Assembly (NCBI RefSeq): GCF_022605165.1
Contig: NC_063071.1
Span: 1,550,001-1,614,000, forward strand
Direction: 5' to 3'
Origin: Purpureocillium takamizusanense
Lineage: Eukaryota > Ascomycota > Sordariomycetes > Hypocreales > Ophiocordycipitaceae
Length of the DNA stretch: 64,000 bases
Shown here: piece after piece, positions 8,930-19,884 of the stretch
Position numbering within the stretch: position 1 is the stretch's first letter
Layout of the letters: every line of letters starts with the position of its first letter
Position numbers and translations under genes: made by a program
Notes under the pieces: model-generated
What the model saw: only the letters and a program-made list of their open reading frames with translations
The model's database searches: none
Told to the model about the DNA's origin: nothing

Positions 8930-10848
8930 ATGAAACGAGCCATGACTGCGGACAGGTCAGGCGGCAGTCACCGCCTGTGGAATCCCACGCTGGGGATCCG
9001 CTTCTCGCCCAGCCCAACGTCGACGCCGCCGCCGCTGTACCCTCCGCTGGACGTGGCTCGCTTCGCCCATGCCGCCGCCGGCGCGGAACGCAGCGTCGAC
9101 GTGCTAGAGGGGGGGACCGAGGATGAGAAAGGGAGGCGTGACGAAGGCCACCGAATCCACGCCGGCCCGTCGAAACTCCTCGCGGAAGAAGCCGTCAACG
9201 TCCCAGCGCCGGCAGACGGCAGCCGGGGCGGCACCCAGACCATGTCCGCCGCCAATGTAGCGCCTTCGGCGGTGGACGCCGGCGAGCGTGGCAAGGCCCA
9301 GGACCGCGCCGTGAACCCGTCGTCGCCGCCGCGCACATCGCTGGGCTTCAACATGTCGGACGACCTGTTCCACGCGGCCCGTACCGCCGCCGGCGGGTCC
9401 CCCGAGTCGTACTGGTCACACAAGCTCTACCGGCGCGGTTTCGAAAAGGTCGTCGTCCACTACTGCACCAGCAGGCACACCATGGAGTTGGTTTGCCGCA
9501 AGTACTTCCTCGGCGAGCCTGTCCTCGGCTTCGATCTCGAGTGGCAGTCCTACGCGACACTCGCCCATGGGCCCCGCGAGAACGTCTCCCTCATCCAAAT
9601 CGCGAGCCCCAGCCGCATCGGCCTTTTCCACGTGGCCCTGTTCGGCTCCTCTTCCTCCTCGTCCACCACCTCCCGCAAGGCGTCCCCCGAAGACCGCTCC
9701 GTCTTCGTCGCGCCCACATTTCGCGCCATCATGCAGGACTCAGACGTCACCAAGGTCGGCGTGCACATCCAGGGCGACTGCACCCATCTCAGAAAGCACC
9801 TCGGCGTGTGCACCCGCGGCGTCTTCGAGCTCAGCCACCTATACAAGCAGGTCAAGTACTCGGCCGCCCGCACGCCAGGCCTCATCAACAGGAGGATCAT
9901 CGCCCTGTCCACCCTGGTCGAGGAGTGCCTGCGCCTGCCGCTGTACAAAGCCCCCAGTGTCCGCTCGAGCAACTGGATGCGACGCCTCAACGACAAGCAG
10001 CTGCAGTGTACGTGTGTGACTTTGCGCCAAGGCTGCGCTTCTGCTGTTTCTTTCTTGTTCAACTTTTCTCTCTCTGTCTGTCTGTGTGTGTAGGTGCTGA
10101 CTGAGTAGATGCCGCGTCGGACGCCTACGCTGGCATCCAGCTGTACTACGTCTTAGAGGGAAAACGCATGGCGCTCGATCCCTGCCCGCCGCGACCTCAC
10201 AACGCCGAGCTCGGCCTCCCCATCCCTTTTATAATGCCAAAGTCAGACCCGGAGCCGGGCAGTGACGCCGACGACTCCATTCAGGAACAGCCCACCAGTG
10301 GCAACGCCGCCGCCGCCGCCGCATCCACGCCCCAATCCGCCGCAGTGACGCAGACGCCCGAGGAAGCCCCATCCCTTCTCCCATCTCCCGAGCCTCGCAA
10401 CCCGCCCGTCGCCCCCCGCGCTGATCTCCGCCGCCGCGAGTTCCGCTCCTCCGAGTACATGCCCAAGGCAGTCCCATCCCCTCTACCACCCCCCAAGGCT
10501 CAGGACGCGCGCGTCGTCGCCGCTGAGCTCTGCAGCCGCGAGTACCGCTCCTCCAAGCAGATGCGCGTGTTGGCGGCGCCGGCCGCCCTGCGCGCCTACT
10601 ACCTGTGGCACGCCAACGACGGACTGGGGCCTGGCCCGATTGCCAGACTCTTGAGAGACCCGCCACTCCAGGTCAACACCGTCGTGTCGTACATCCTTGA
10701 CGCCATCAAAGCGGAGGGGCTCCCCTACGACAAGGCGAGGCTTGGTGAGGAGATACTGCCACTGCTGGACACGAACCGGGTAGATGGACGGTACCGCTCC
10801 CTCACGGAGGCGTGCGCGGCGGACGGCTCAGGGGGCGCGGCATCATGA
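8930..10848 (+). CDS. DEDDy-type 3'-5' exonuclease domain protein with C-terminal helix-turn-helix-like segment
   Basis: Two exons, 8930-10007 and 10109-10848, give 605 residues. The nuclease domain resembles the WRN/RNase D fold: Exo I GFDLEWQ (Asp202, Glu204), Exo II VHIQGDCTHLRKHLG (Asp283), and Exo III YAASDAYAGIQLYYV, which is rebuilt only after splicing and carries the Tyr and last Asp. All four acidic ligands are therefore present, so an active enzyme is expected. The 101-nt intron ends GTGCTGACTGAGTAG. The C-terminal half is Pro/Ser/Ala-rich with a repeated block (REFRSSEYMPKA, REYRSSKQMRVLA). It ends in a 90-residue segment (WHANDGLGPGPIARLLRD...VVSYILDAIKAEGLPYD) that looks like the winged-helix tail of RecQ-type helicases. 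There is no helicase domain. The substrate is unknown. An ATG at 8702 in good context is an alternative start. Confidence 0.85.
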
Positions 10849-10892
10849 TAGGGAAACTCCCATCTATTGGTATATATACTCAAATCTATCAT
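10849..10892. terminator. Very short convergent 3' gap
   Basis: Only 44 nt separate the stop of the exonuclease gene from the stop of YTM1 on the other strand. Both 3' UTRs must therefore run into the neighbouring coding region and overlap as antisense transcripts. The gap is AT-rich (GGTATATATACTC). Confidence 0.5.
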
Positions 10893-12379
10893 CTATGACG
10901 AAAGCAGTCCTCTCCCCCTATTGATCTGCACCTTCTTGTCCTCGCCTCCGCTTACAATGCCCCACGTCTTGTCCCACACAACGCTCAGCACCTTGGCGCC
11001 GTCGCCGGCGGCCGGCAGCTTTTTGCCCTGCAGCCACTCCCGGCCGATGGTGTAGGCGGCCTCGCTCACGCGACCTCCGCCCTCCTCGAGACCGCCAGGC
11101 CGCACGCTGCGCAGGTCCCATACGCGGCATGTGCTGTCGTGCGAGCCGGAAACGAGGGAGTAGTCGTTTTCGGGCGACGGCGACAGCGAGACGACCATGT
11201 TGACGTGGCCGCGCAGGGTCATGGCGGCCGTGGCCGCGGCCGACTCGCGGGGATCGAGGAGGGTGATGTGCCTGGCCGACGTGCCGGCCGCGATCAGCGA
11301 GTTGGTGGGGAGCGCGGCGGCGCACATGATGGGGTGCATCGTTGTCAGCCGCGAGACCTCCTTTTGCGTCGTCAGGTCGATGGTCCGGACGGTATGATCC
11401 TGCGAGGCAGAGTACGCGACGGTGGCGTCGTTGGGGTGGAAGATGGCGGCCGTCACGGCCTCGTTGTGCATGGGTATCATGGCCAAGGGCCCGCGCTGAG
11501 CCGTGGAGCCGGCGGCGGCGGACAGCTTGGCGCGCTTGGAGCTGTGCGCCGACGGAAGGCTGTCGGGGTCGGCCTGTGGCGCGGCCCTCTTGGACGACGT
11601 CCAGACGCCGACCCGACCATCCGACGACGCCGTGAGGATGCGCCCCGTCGAGCCATTGACGTCGATGCCGTTGATGCTCTTTTCGTGGCCAAACAGCTCC
11701 ATGCTGGGCTTTAGGGATCCGGTGAAGCCGTCGTCTGCCTCACTGTAGTCCCAGACGACGACCTTGCGGTCGAGGCCAGCCGAAGCGAGCTGCGTCGGCG
11801 ACAGCCACCGGACGGCATTGGCGCGCTGGGTATGACCGCCGGCCCGTCCAGAGGAAGAGGTGGCCACGGTCTCGCCGGATGGGTTCCATATCCTCACCAG
11901 CCCGTCGTAGGATGCGCTGGCGAGCCGCTCGTTGACGTTTGCCGCGTCGGCGAGGCTACCGGCCGGCGAGGTTGCCGACAGGACGTCGACGCCGCTGACC
12001 CAGTCGTCGTGCTGGAAGCTCGCCTCGTAGACAGGGGGCAGCAGGCTGCGGACGTACTGGAGGGTCAAGGTGGTTTCGGACGACAAGCCGTTGGCGGTGA
12101 GGTACTCGTCGATGCTGGTGCGCAGAAAGGTGCCGTTGGCGAGGAAGTCGAGGGGGACGGGCGACGAGGTGTCGAGCATGGACTCGGAGTTGAGGATGCG
12201 CGAGAGGCCATAGCGCTTAATGTCTGGGTCACGTCAGCATCTCTTCGGGGGACTCTATCGCTCGTGGTCGTGGGGGACGGACCGGCGGGCACGAGCAACT
12301 GCTGCTTGGACTCGGGAAGCTGCAGGTCAGGCTCGCTGGTGGTGAAGATGACCTTCACCTGGGTCGGTGAAGAGTCCAT
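10893..12379 (-). CDS. YTM1: Ribosome biogenesis protein YTM1 (WDR12 orthologue)
   Basis: Nucleolar WD40 protein of the NOP7 (PeBoW) complex needed for 27S pre-rRNA processing; its N-terminal domain is pulled by the AAA ATPase Mdn1 to release the complex. Two exons, 12283-12379 and 10893-12223, give 475 residues. The NLE domain starts MDSSPTQVKVIFTTSEPDLQ and continues LPESKQQLLVPA, then across the splice DIKRYGLSRILNSE. It is followed by about seven WD repeats, for example SGVDVLS, LLGHEKSINGIDVN-like, VTAAIFHPNDATVAYSASQD, LVSGSHDSTCRVWDLRS, and the end WGIVSGGEDKKVQIN. The Ser/Lys-rich insertion in the middle is usual for fungal Ytm1. The 59-nt intron begins with the weak donor GTCCGT. Confidence 0.95.
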
Positions 12380-14855
12380 CGCGAGGTTGGACGGCGGTCC
12401 GCCGAGGTGCCGCGGCAGTTATGCAGCCGTTTCAAGAGGATTGACGCAAGATTGTCGGGGCGAAGGGTGCGGTCTCAAATGATGGACGCGGATTTGGCAC
12501 AATTTGGTGAGGAATTGCGTCTGGAAGCCACCTTCGACTGCCGCTCCCAAAAAAATTTGGGAACCTGGTCAGCCTCGCGATGCAGGTCCCACAGCGGGGC
12601 AGCACAGTGGCCAATGGTGGCGACTCTAGCGCAAGGCTGACGAATACGCCTAGACGACATGCACAACTTAAGGTGTCGGTAGTTAGCCTGCGTCCGTTGT
12701 GAGATTGATGCTCCGCTACCTTCAACTCAAGACGTAGCCGTATCGGTGGTGAGTAAAAGTTTGTGAGGTGGCAAGTACTCTATATGCCGTGGCGCTGCCA
12801 CTCAAAGTGCATCATCGAGTGCGGCTTCCTGACGGCTTCAAGATGACCGTTCAATTGACATGAAGGAAAATGCACCACCGACGGCCCAACGAGCCTCGCA
12901 GTGCAACGTCGAGTGGCGGGGATGGACGTCCAAGGCACCGAGCGCCTTCTTCTTCTGCCCGTGCCCGGTGAGGGAGTGCGCTACGGCGCATCGCTCGGTG
13001 GACGGTTCCGGTCGAGGACATTGTGGGTCAAAGCTGGAGCGGGGCAGGGCGGCAGACCAGAAGGCAGGGGCAAAACGAAGGTGGCATGGCATCCTCAGCC
13101 CACTGCAGCACGACCGTCGTCTCTCTGGCGCTGACTGTCCTGTCCACCGGCGATCCTACTTGGCGCGCGAAAGAATCGAGCGTTGATATGATGCGGCGGA
13201 GGAAACGAGAGCGCTCCAGCGAGACCGGCATCCTGGGGACGGGCATCAGTTGCGATCCCCGCATCACCCCCCTTTCGTCATCCCGTCATCGCCACGCACA
13301 CCACACACCCTCTGCGGTGAGAAGCCGGGTCCGCTGACGCAGGCATTGTACAGTATGCTGTCATTTTCATTCCCGTGCCTGACGCATGGACGGGCGGCTG
13401 CATGAACTCTGCGTGCGGCAGCCGGGGCAGGGGCACGGAGCGAGGTCTGGACGCAGGCAGACGCCAGACACCAACCGTCGACGACGGCGGCGGCGTTCCC
13501 ATGCCGGACCGTCCGTGCGTGCCTGGTTGTCGCGTCCGGGACGGCACAATATGAGGGCTTTTTTCTGTCCCTTTGCTGTGTATCTGCATCTGCCGGAAGG
13601 TGTTTGCTCACGCATACTACTTGTAATCAGCGCGCGGCCCAAGTCCTCAATGCGACGACTACTGCGACGTTGGTGGTGGACACTGGCAATGGGTGACGCC
13701 GGCCTGCGGGCGGACGGTGCCCAGGACAGCCCTGGAGCGAAGAAGGGCACACCTCACCAGTGCGCCCGCCGCCCAACGAGAGCGTTGCGGGCAACCCCAG
13801 ACCCACGCAACCACATCGACCAGGCGCGGGCAGAGTCTCCAGGTCTCCAGGCACGGGATGGGATGCTACCTCAGGCCACACCGGAGGTCAGGAGGTGCCA
13901 GTGGACAGCTGCCCGGTCAGGTGCGCGGACGCGGCGCCTGGCACAAACAGTGGGCACCGCGGTGGGCACACTCCAGCGGTCGGCGTGGCATCTCAGTGGG
14001 CGAGCCTCACCTGGACGTCCCCCGCTCCCCCCCGGCCCCTGCCCCTGCCCCCCCGGCCACGGCCTTGGTGCTGCGAGGCGACCTGCACCCCACCGATCCA
14101 TTCATCCTCCAACGCACTGGGGAGCGAACAGAGGCAGTCAGTGGGCGGGCAGCCCCCACGAGAGACGGACAAGCTGCCCGCTCTCCCGCCATTGTGCCGG
14201 CCGATGAGAGCCCGACGATCAGTCCCCTCGTCTAGGTCATGATGTTCTGCATGTACCAAGCCAACAACGCCTCTTCAAGCTCGAAGCTGCCCCTCTCGCC
14301 TTCCCCTCACTTCTTCGCCTCCCGAGCTTCGAACTCTCATCGCATTCCTCAACTTCAAGGCGTCGTTGCACCGTCTGTCCCTTGTCGCTGCACTACCAAC
14401 CACCACCAACCGTCTTTCCGCCGGAAACGCCCTCCACTGCCCGCAACCGCTGCCCTGGCCGTCCATAGTATTAGCCACAGCCCAGGCGCTAACCGCCCAG
14501 GCCACTAACTATCTCCCTGGCAGCACAGCACAGGCCACTCACCCCACCCGCCCGCTAGTTGCCTTAGTTGTGCCACCAGCTGGAAACCACCAGCTCCCCG
14601 AAGCTCTGACGCAAGGATCCCGCCCCCGATCGATCAGGCTTTGCCATCATTTTGCGCAAATCTCTCCCAGCCTCGTCCCTCCAGCTTCTGCGCTCTCAAA
14701 ATCCGGCCAATCGCCCCCGGCGAGCATTGTCCCAGCTTCGCAGTCGTATTCTGCAGCTTCGGCACGGTGCTTTCCGCATAGTCGCCTCTCTGCCTGAGCC
14801 TTCCCCCCCCCCTGCTTAGCTGAGGCCGACGACGCTCGCCTCACGCACCCTCGCC
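12380..14855. other. 2.5-kb divergent intergenic region, YTM1 to glycogen synthase
   Basis: Both flanking genes point outward. Open frames such as the one at 13386-14207 reflect GC richness, are matched by open frames on the other strand and show no family features. The right part (14240-14855) is pyrimidine-rich and CTC/CAC-rich, as in the long leaders and promoters of strongly expressed fungal genes. A dense C-tract block lies at 14019-14054. Confidence 0.5.
14019..14054 (-). other. G-quadruplex-type tract upstream of glycogen synthase
   Basis: The plus strand has five C-tracts of 4-7 bases separated by spacers of 2-3 bases. The minus strand therefore fits the G3+N1-7 pattern with tracts to spare. 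It lies about 800 bp upstream of the glycogen synthase ATG. Whether it folds in the cell is not known. Confidence 0.5.
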
Positions 14856-17213
14856 ATGGCCTCCGATGAAGGGGCCGCGCCGGCTCGCGATGTCAAGAAC
14901 CACCTCCTCTTTGAGATTGCCACCGAGGTTGCCCATCGAGGTGCGCCTGCTACGCTCTTTCGTCTATTTCCAGTGCTATTGGGTTTGTGCTAATTCCGTC
15001 CAGTCGGCGGCATCTATTCCGTCATCAAATCCAAGGCGCCCGTCACCACCGCTGAATATGGGGACCGCTATACCCTCATCGGCCCGCTGAACCACCAATC
15101 GGTGCGAGAACAAACCTCCTCCTCGTCATCATCATCGTGATATGTGTGCTGACGACGACAGGCTGCGGTCGAGGTGGAGGAGATGGAGCCTACCAACCCG
15201 GAGATTGCGGCTTCCATGCAGTCCATGAAGGATCGCGGCATCGGCATGCTCTACGGCCGCTGGCTGATCGAGGGTGCCCCGAGGGTCCTCCTCATCGACA
15301 CCAAGACGGCCTACGGCTACATGAACGAGTGGAAGGGCGACCTGTGGAACATTGCCAGCATCCCGTCGCCGCCCAACGACGACGAGACCAACGAGGCCAT
15401 CGTCTTTGGCTATCTCGTCGCCTGGTTCCTGGGAGAGGTGAGCACCGTGGCACCACGTCCTCGTCCGCGCCGCCTTGACTGACCGACCTCGCGTAGTTTG
15501 TGGTGCACGAGAAGAAGAAGGCCGTCATTGCTCACTTCCACGAGTGGCTGGCCGGTGTCGGCCTGCCGCTCTGCAAGAAGCGGCGCATCGATGTCACCAC
15601 CATTTTCACGACGCACGCCACGCTCCTCGGCCGCTACCTGTGCGCCGGTTCCGTCGACTTCTACAACAACTTGCAGTACTTTGACGTTGACGCCGAGGCG
15701 GGCAAGCGCGGCATCTACCACCGCTACTGTATCGAGCGCGCGGCGGCGCATTCGTGCGACGTCTTCACCACCGTCTCACACATCACCGCCTTTGAGTCGG
15801 AGCATCTGCTCAAGCGCAAGCCCGACGGCGTCCTGCCCAACGGCCTCAACGTCACCAAGTTCTCAGCCGTCCACGAGTTCCAGAACCTACATCAGCAGGC
15901 CAAGGAAAAGATCCATGACTTTGTGCGCGGGCACTTTTATGGCCACTACGACTTTGACCCAGAGAACACACTCTTCCTATTCACGGCGGGCCGCTACGAG
16001 TTCCGCAATAAGGGCGTCGACATGTTCATCGAGTCGCTCGCTCGCCTCAACCACCGCCTCAAGAACGCCAACAGCAAGGTGACAGTCGTGGCATTTGTCA
16101 TCATGCCTGCGCAGACTACGTCACTAACGGTCGAGGCGCTCAAGGGCCAGGCCGTCATCAAGTCGCTGCGGGACACGACGCACGTCATTGAGCAGAGCAT
16201 CGGCCGGCGGCTGTTCGAGCGGTCCCTCAAGTGGCACGAGGGCGACCCGATGCCCGACGAAAAGGAGCTCATCTCGGGACAGGACCGCGTGCTGCTGCGG
16301 CGCCGCCTCTTCGCCATGAAGCGCAGCGGCCTGCCGCCCATTGTCACGCACAACATGGTCAACGACCACGAGGATCCAGTCCTCAACCAGATCCGTCGGG
16401 TGCAGCTCTTCAACCACCCGTCGGACCGCGTCAAGATCATCTTCCATCCCGAGTTCCTCAACTCGGCCAACCCGGTGCTGCCCCTCGACTACGACGACTT
16501 TGTGCGCGGCTGCCACCTCGGCGTCTTCGCGTCCTACTACGAGCCCTGGGGGTACACGCCGGCCGAGTGCACCGTCATGGGCGTGCCGAGCATCACCACC
16601 AACCTGTCTGGGTTCGGCTGCTATATGGAGGAGCTGATCGAGAACTCGAGCGACTACGGCATCTACATTGTCGACAGGCGGACCAAGGGTGTCGACGACT
16701 CGGTGAACCAGCTGACGTCGTACATGTACGATTTTTGTGGCAAGAGCCGGCGCCAGCGCATCAACCAGCGGAACCGCACCGAGCGGCTCAGCGATCTGCT
16801 CGACTGGAAGCGCATGGGCATGGAGTACGTCAAGGCGCGCCAGCTGGCGCTGCGGCGGGCGTACCCGGCCTCCTTCAGTGGCGTCGAGGACGACGAGGAC
16901 GATTACATCCCCGGCGTGGAACAAAAGATTTCGCGGCCGTTCTCGGTCCCAGGCTCGCCCAGGGACAGGACGGGCATGATGACGCCGGGCGACTTTGCCA
17001 GCCTGCAGGAGGGCCGCGAGGGCTTGAACACGGAGGACTACGTTGCGTGGAAGCTGCCGTAAGTGACGATGGGCGAGACAACCATGAATGCTGCTGACGG
17101 AGACGCACAGAGACGAGGAAGATCCCGACGAGTACCCTTTCCCGCTGACGCTGCGGTCGAAGCAGGCGCCGGCCGAGACGGCAGCCGTCGAGGCCACGTT
17201 GAACGGGAGCTGA
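14856..17213 (+). CDS. GSY1: Glycogen [starch] synthase (GT3 family)
   Basis: Transfers glucose from UDP-glucose to the non-reducing ends of glycogen in the cytoplasm. Five exons, 14856-14940, 15004-15101, 15162-15437, 15497-17058 and 17111-17213, give 707 residues, matching fungal Gsy (about 705-711). Visible family blocks: [15 protein letters not shown] near the N-terminus (UDP-glucose site), [30 protein letters not shown], the acceptor/catalytic loop [19 protein letters not shown], and the Arg cluster [20 protein letters not shown], which binds the activator glucose-6-phosphate. The tail [11 protein letters not shown] and [13 protein letters not shown] is the phosphorylation-controlled C-terminus, so regulation by inhibitory phosphorylation and glucose-6-phosphate is expected. 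All introns are 52-63 nt and GT-AG. The short last exon is needed for the conserved acidic C-terminus; reading through the donor stops after KLP. Confidence 0.97.
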
Positions 17214-19781
17214 CGCCGCGACTGCGACGTCGGTTGAGTGCATCGCATACATCTCGGCAGTTCTGCCGTGGTGGTTCCTGTAGTAAATTGTCCGTGCGTG
17301 TTGATTATGCACTTGCTTCGATCTTTTGATCTTGAACATTGACCATGGGGGTGACTCAGAGGAGGGGATGGAATGGGGTTGTACCGCCGCTAGGCCACGG
17401 GGGGGGCATATCAGATTATTCAGTTTCCGCGTGCAGTTGTCAGGTTGGAGGAGCACTCTCGCATAGCATTGTACCGATATTTCTCTCGTATTCGACGGCC
17501 GCTCCGCGCTGGTGACGTGACGAGTACAGGCTTGCACGTGGATACATACGTAAAACACCATCACCATTCACCACCCACAGTCTGCGCTTAGAAGCAACTA
17601 TCGTGGCCGGGCCGAGGTTCGTTCAACAGAAGAACCAGGGCTCTGGGGAAATCTTGGGGGTTATGCGCATACTCGCCACCACCTACCTAACTAGGAAGCG
17701 GTACGTGAGGTCCCGCAAAGAGCACAAGGACTCCCGCAGCGGATAGTACCTACCTTATGGACGTGACTGCCCATTCGGGAGGCGCGCCGTAACTATACCC
17801 CAAGCAAAAAAAAAAAAAGGTCAAATAGAGTGGGCTGCTCCGGATTGACTCGGCCTAATACGTATCTGATCTAATGCTGCATCTTCCGGGCGCGCATGCC
17901 GTCAACAAGCTGCGGGTTACTACTAATAATCTAGTACGTACTCCGTATGTAAGTGGTATTCAAAGGGTTGGATGGGCGGAGACCAGCCGCCGGTGGCACC
18001 CTGCGTTTCAGACAGAGTGAAGATGCGCCTTTGCATGAAAGGATCGGTTTGTTGTATATGTACATGGGTGCGTAGTTCCCGTAGTGCAGTACCGGAGAGA
18101 AGGGACCTAGTACGGCACGGGCGAGAACGTTGCACGGTGCCTCGACAGACAGCCAGCCAGGGGGCGTGCAATGCGTAGGCGGCACGTAAGTATACTTACT
18201 GTACAGTACCTAGTACTCCGTACCTTAGTCACACAACGGATTTGGGGCAAGTTCTTCCGGCGGCGGTGCGCTAGGAAGGGGAATGCGTCGAGCATGCTGC
18301 ATACCTAGGTAAGTAGGTCGGTCGGTAGGCGCGCGGATAGCGAGCTCAAAGGCGTCACAGCAGGTAGTTACTACTTCGTATAAAGTAGGGTTAGCTAACT
18401 TGGTAGTTGGTCAACTCTGTCACGGACGTTCGTAGCTCGCCGCCACCCAGCTTCCTGCCCGTGTCTGCAAGGTATAATACCTACCTACAGCCATCATTGC
18501 AGAGCCCGCGGCCACCCACCCGTGGGGTCCGGTCCGGGTCCTGGCGGAGGGCGGCGAGCCAAGACGACGGTTCGGACCACCAGGGTGCAGGGCGGCGACG
18601 GCGGCGTCGGCGCGTCGTTGCATGGATTGGGGCGCTTGGGGGCCAAGCGGTCGCCGCCGCGGCGACGACGATCTTTGTGACGGCCAGGGTTTGATTTTGA
18701 TATTATAGGAGGCGCCTTCGAGACTATGTATGATGAGGGTTCGTCAGCGGGGGCCGCTCATCATTCTCATATATATTATTGTATATACGTACATGCTGTA
18801 ATGTGCGTGCGTGTGTGTGGCGGACGGCGTGGCTTGCTCGCTTTCGATGGTCACCCAGAAGCCGCCAGCCCGTAATTTGAAGATGAAGAAGGTTCGTCCG
18901 GTCGTGGTTTGATGCGAGAGAGCTGCAGGGCGCTAACCCGGGGGGGCAGGGGGGGGAACCAGCAGCAGCTCGGACGAGGGGAGATCGGCCGACGGAGCAA
19001 GAGAGAGAGATGGAGGTAGGTAGGTGGCCCTAGACGGGCGGTGGCAGGACGACGACGTAGAAGGCAAGACGAGGCGCTAGCTAGCTCAGGGGCTGCAGCG
19101 GGGAAGGAAGAGCTATGGTGGAGTAAGCGGCCGGGTGAAGGGGGGTGGTGATGGAGGTGGTGGGTTCGCGATGGTCGGAAGCTTGGGTTTTCTCTTTTTT
19201 TTTTTCTTTCCCGGGTCTTGTCAACTCCCTCCTACGTACCAAGTTAGATGTGCAGACAAGACTCCACGACGGAGGGGGAGAGAGAGGGGGGGAGAGATGT
19301 CGCTCACGGTCCTTGAGGTCCAAGCTGAAAGCGCGACGACGATGGCGATGACGATGAACAGAAGATTGAGAGGCGCTGAACCCCTAAATGGTTCTTCGCG
19401 TGGACGTTAATTCAACAGCAACCTCCGTTGCCGCAGCAGCTGCTGCTGCCGCCACACCGCAACAAGCTCGCATGTCCCATCGTCCATCTTCATCACCACT
19501 GCGAGGGGGGGGTGAGGACGGGAAAGCGGATGGTCTCCAGGGGGTCGTCGGGTCGTCATCATGGGCAATGGCAGACAGTCGCATCACATCCGCCACCCAT
19601 GCGCCCGTCTTCTGGGTGGGAGTAGTAACTAGTACGTAGAGAGCTCGCTCTGCAGAGCTCTCCACCAGGTGAGGCTTGCAAGGGACGTGCGTGCTCTTCC
19701 TCATCAACAGATGGCCCATTTTCATCAATCATCGTCGGATGCGGTGGGGCGCAAAGTGCACAGTGCAAAGGTCTTTGGTCC

Positions 19782-19790
19782 GGGGGGGGG
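19782..19790 (+). repeat. Poly-G run (9)
   Basis: Nine consecutive G, about 80 bp before a 16-G run. It is part of a G-rich interval on the plus strand. Confidence 0.8.
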
Positions 19791-19868
19791 AACCTTGGAA
19801 GGGACCAAGAGAGGACCCTCCTTGGACGAGCCAGGGGTGAAGCCGAGAGGCGGTGACAGGGGGGGATT

Positions 19869-19884
19869 GGGGGGGGGGGGGGGG
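19869..19884 (+). repeat. Poly-G run (16), quadruplex-prone
   Basis: Sixteen consecutive G, preceded at 19859-19865 by seven more G after a 3-base spacer. Four or more G-tracts fit within 26 bases. Such runs are also prone to sequencing and assembly length errors. Confidence 0.8.

Noticed and set aside
13386..14207. 273-codon plus-strand ORF upstream of glycogen synthase
   Set aside because: It overlaps other open frames on both strands, consists of Arg/Pro/Gly-rich low complexity, and has no recognisable motif or splice continuation.
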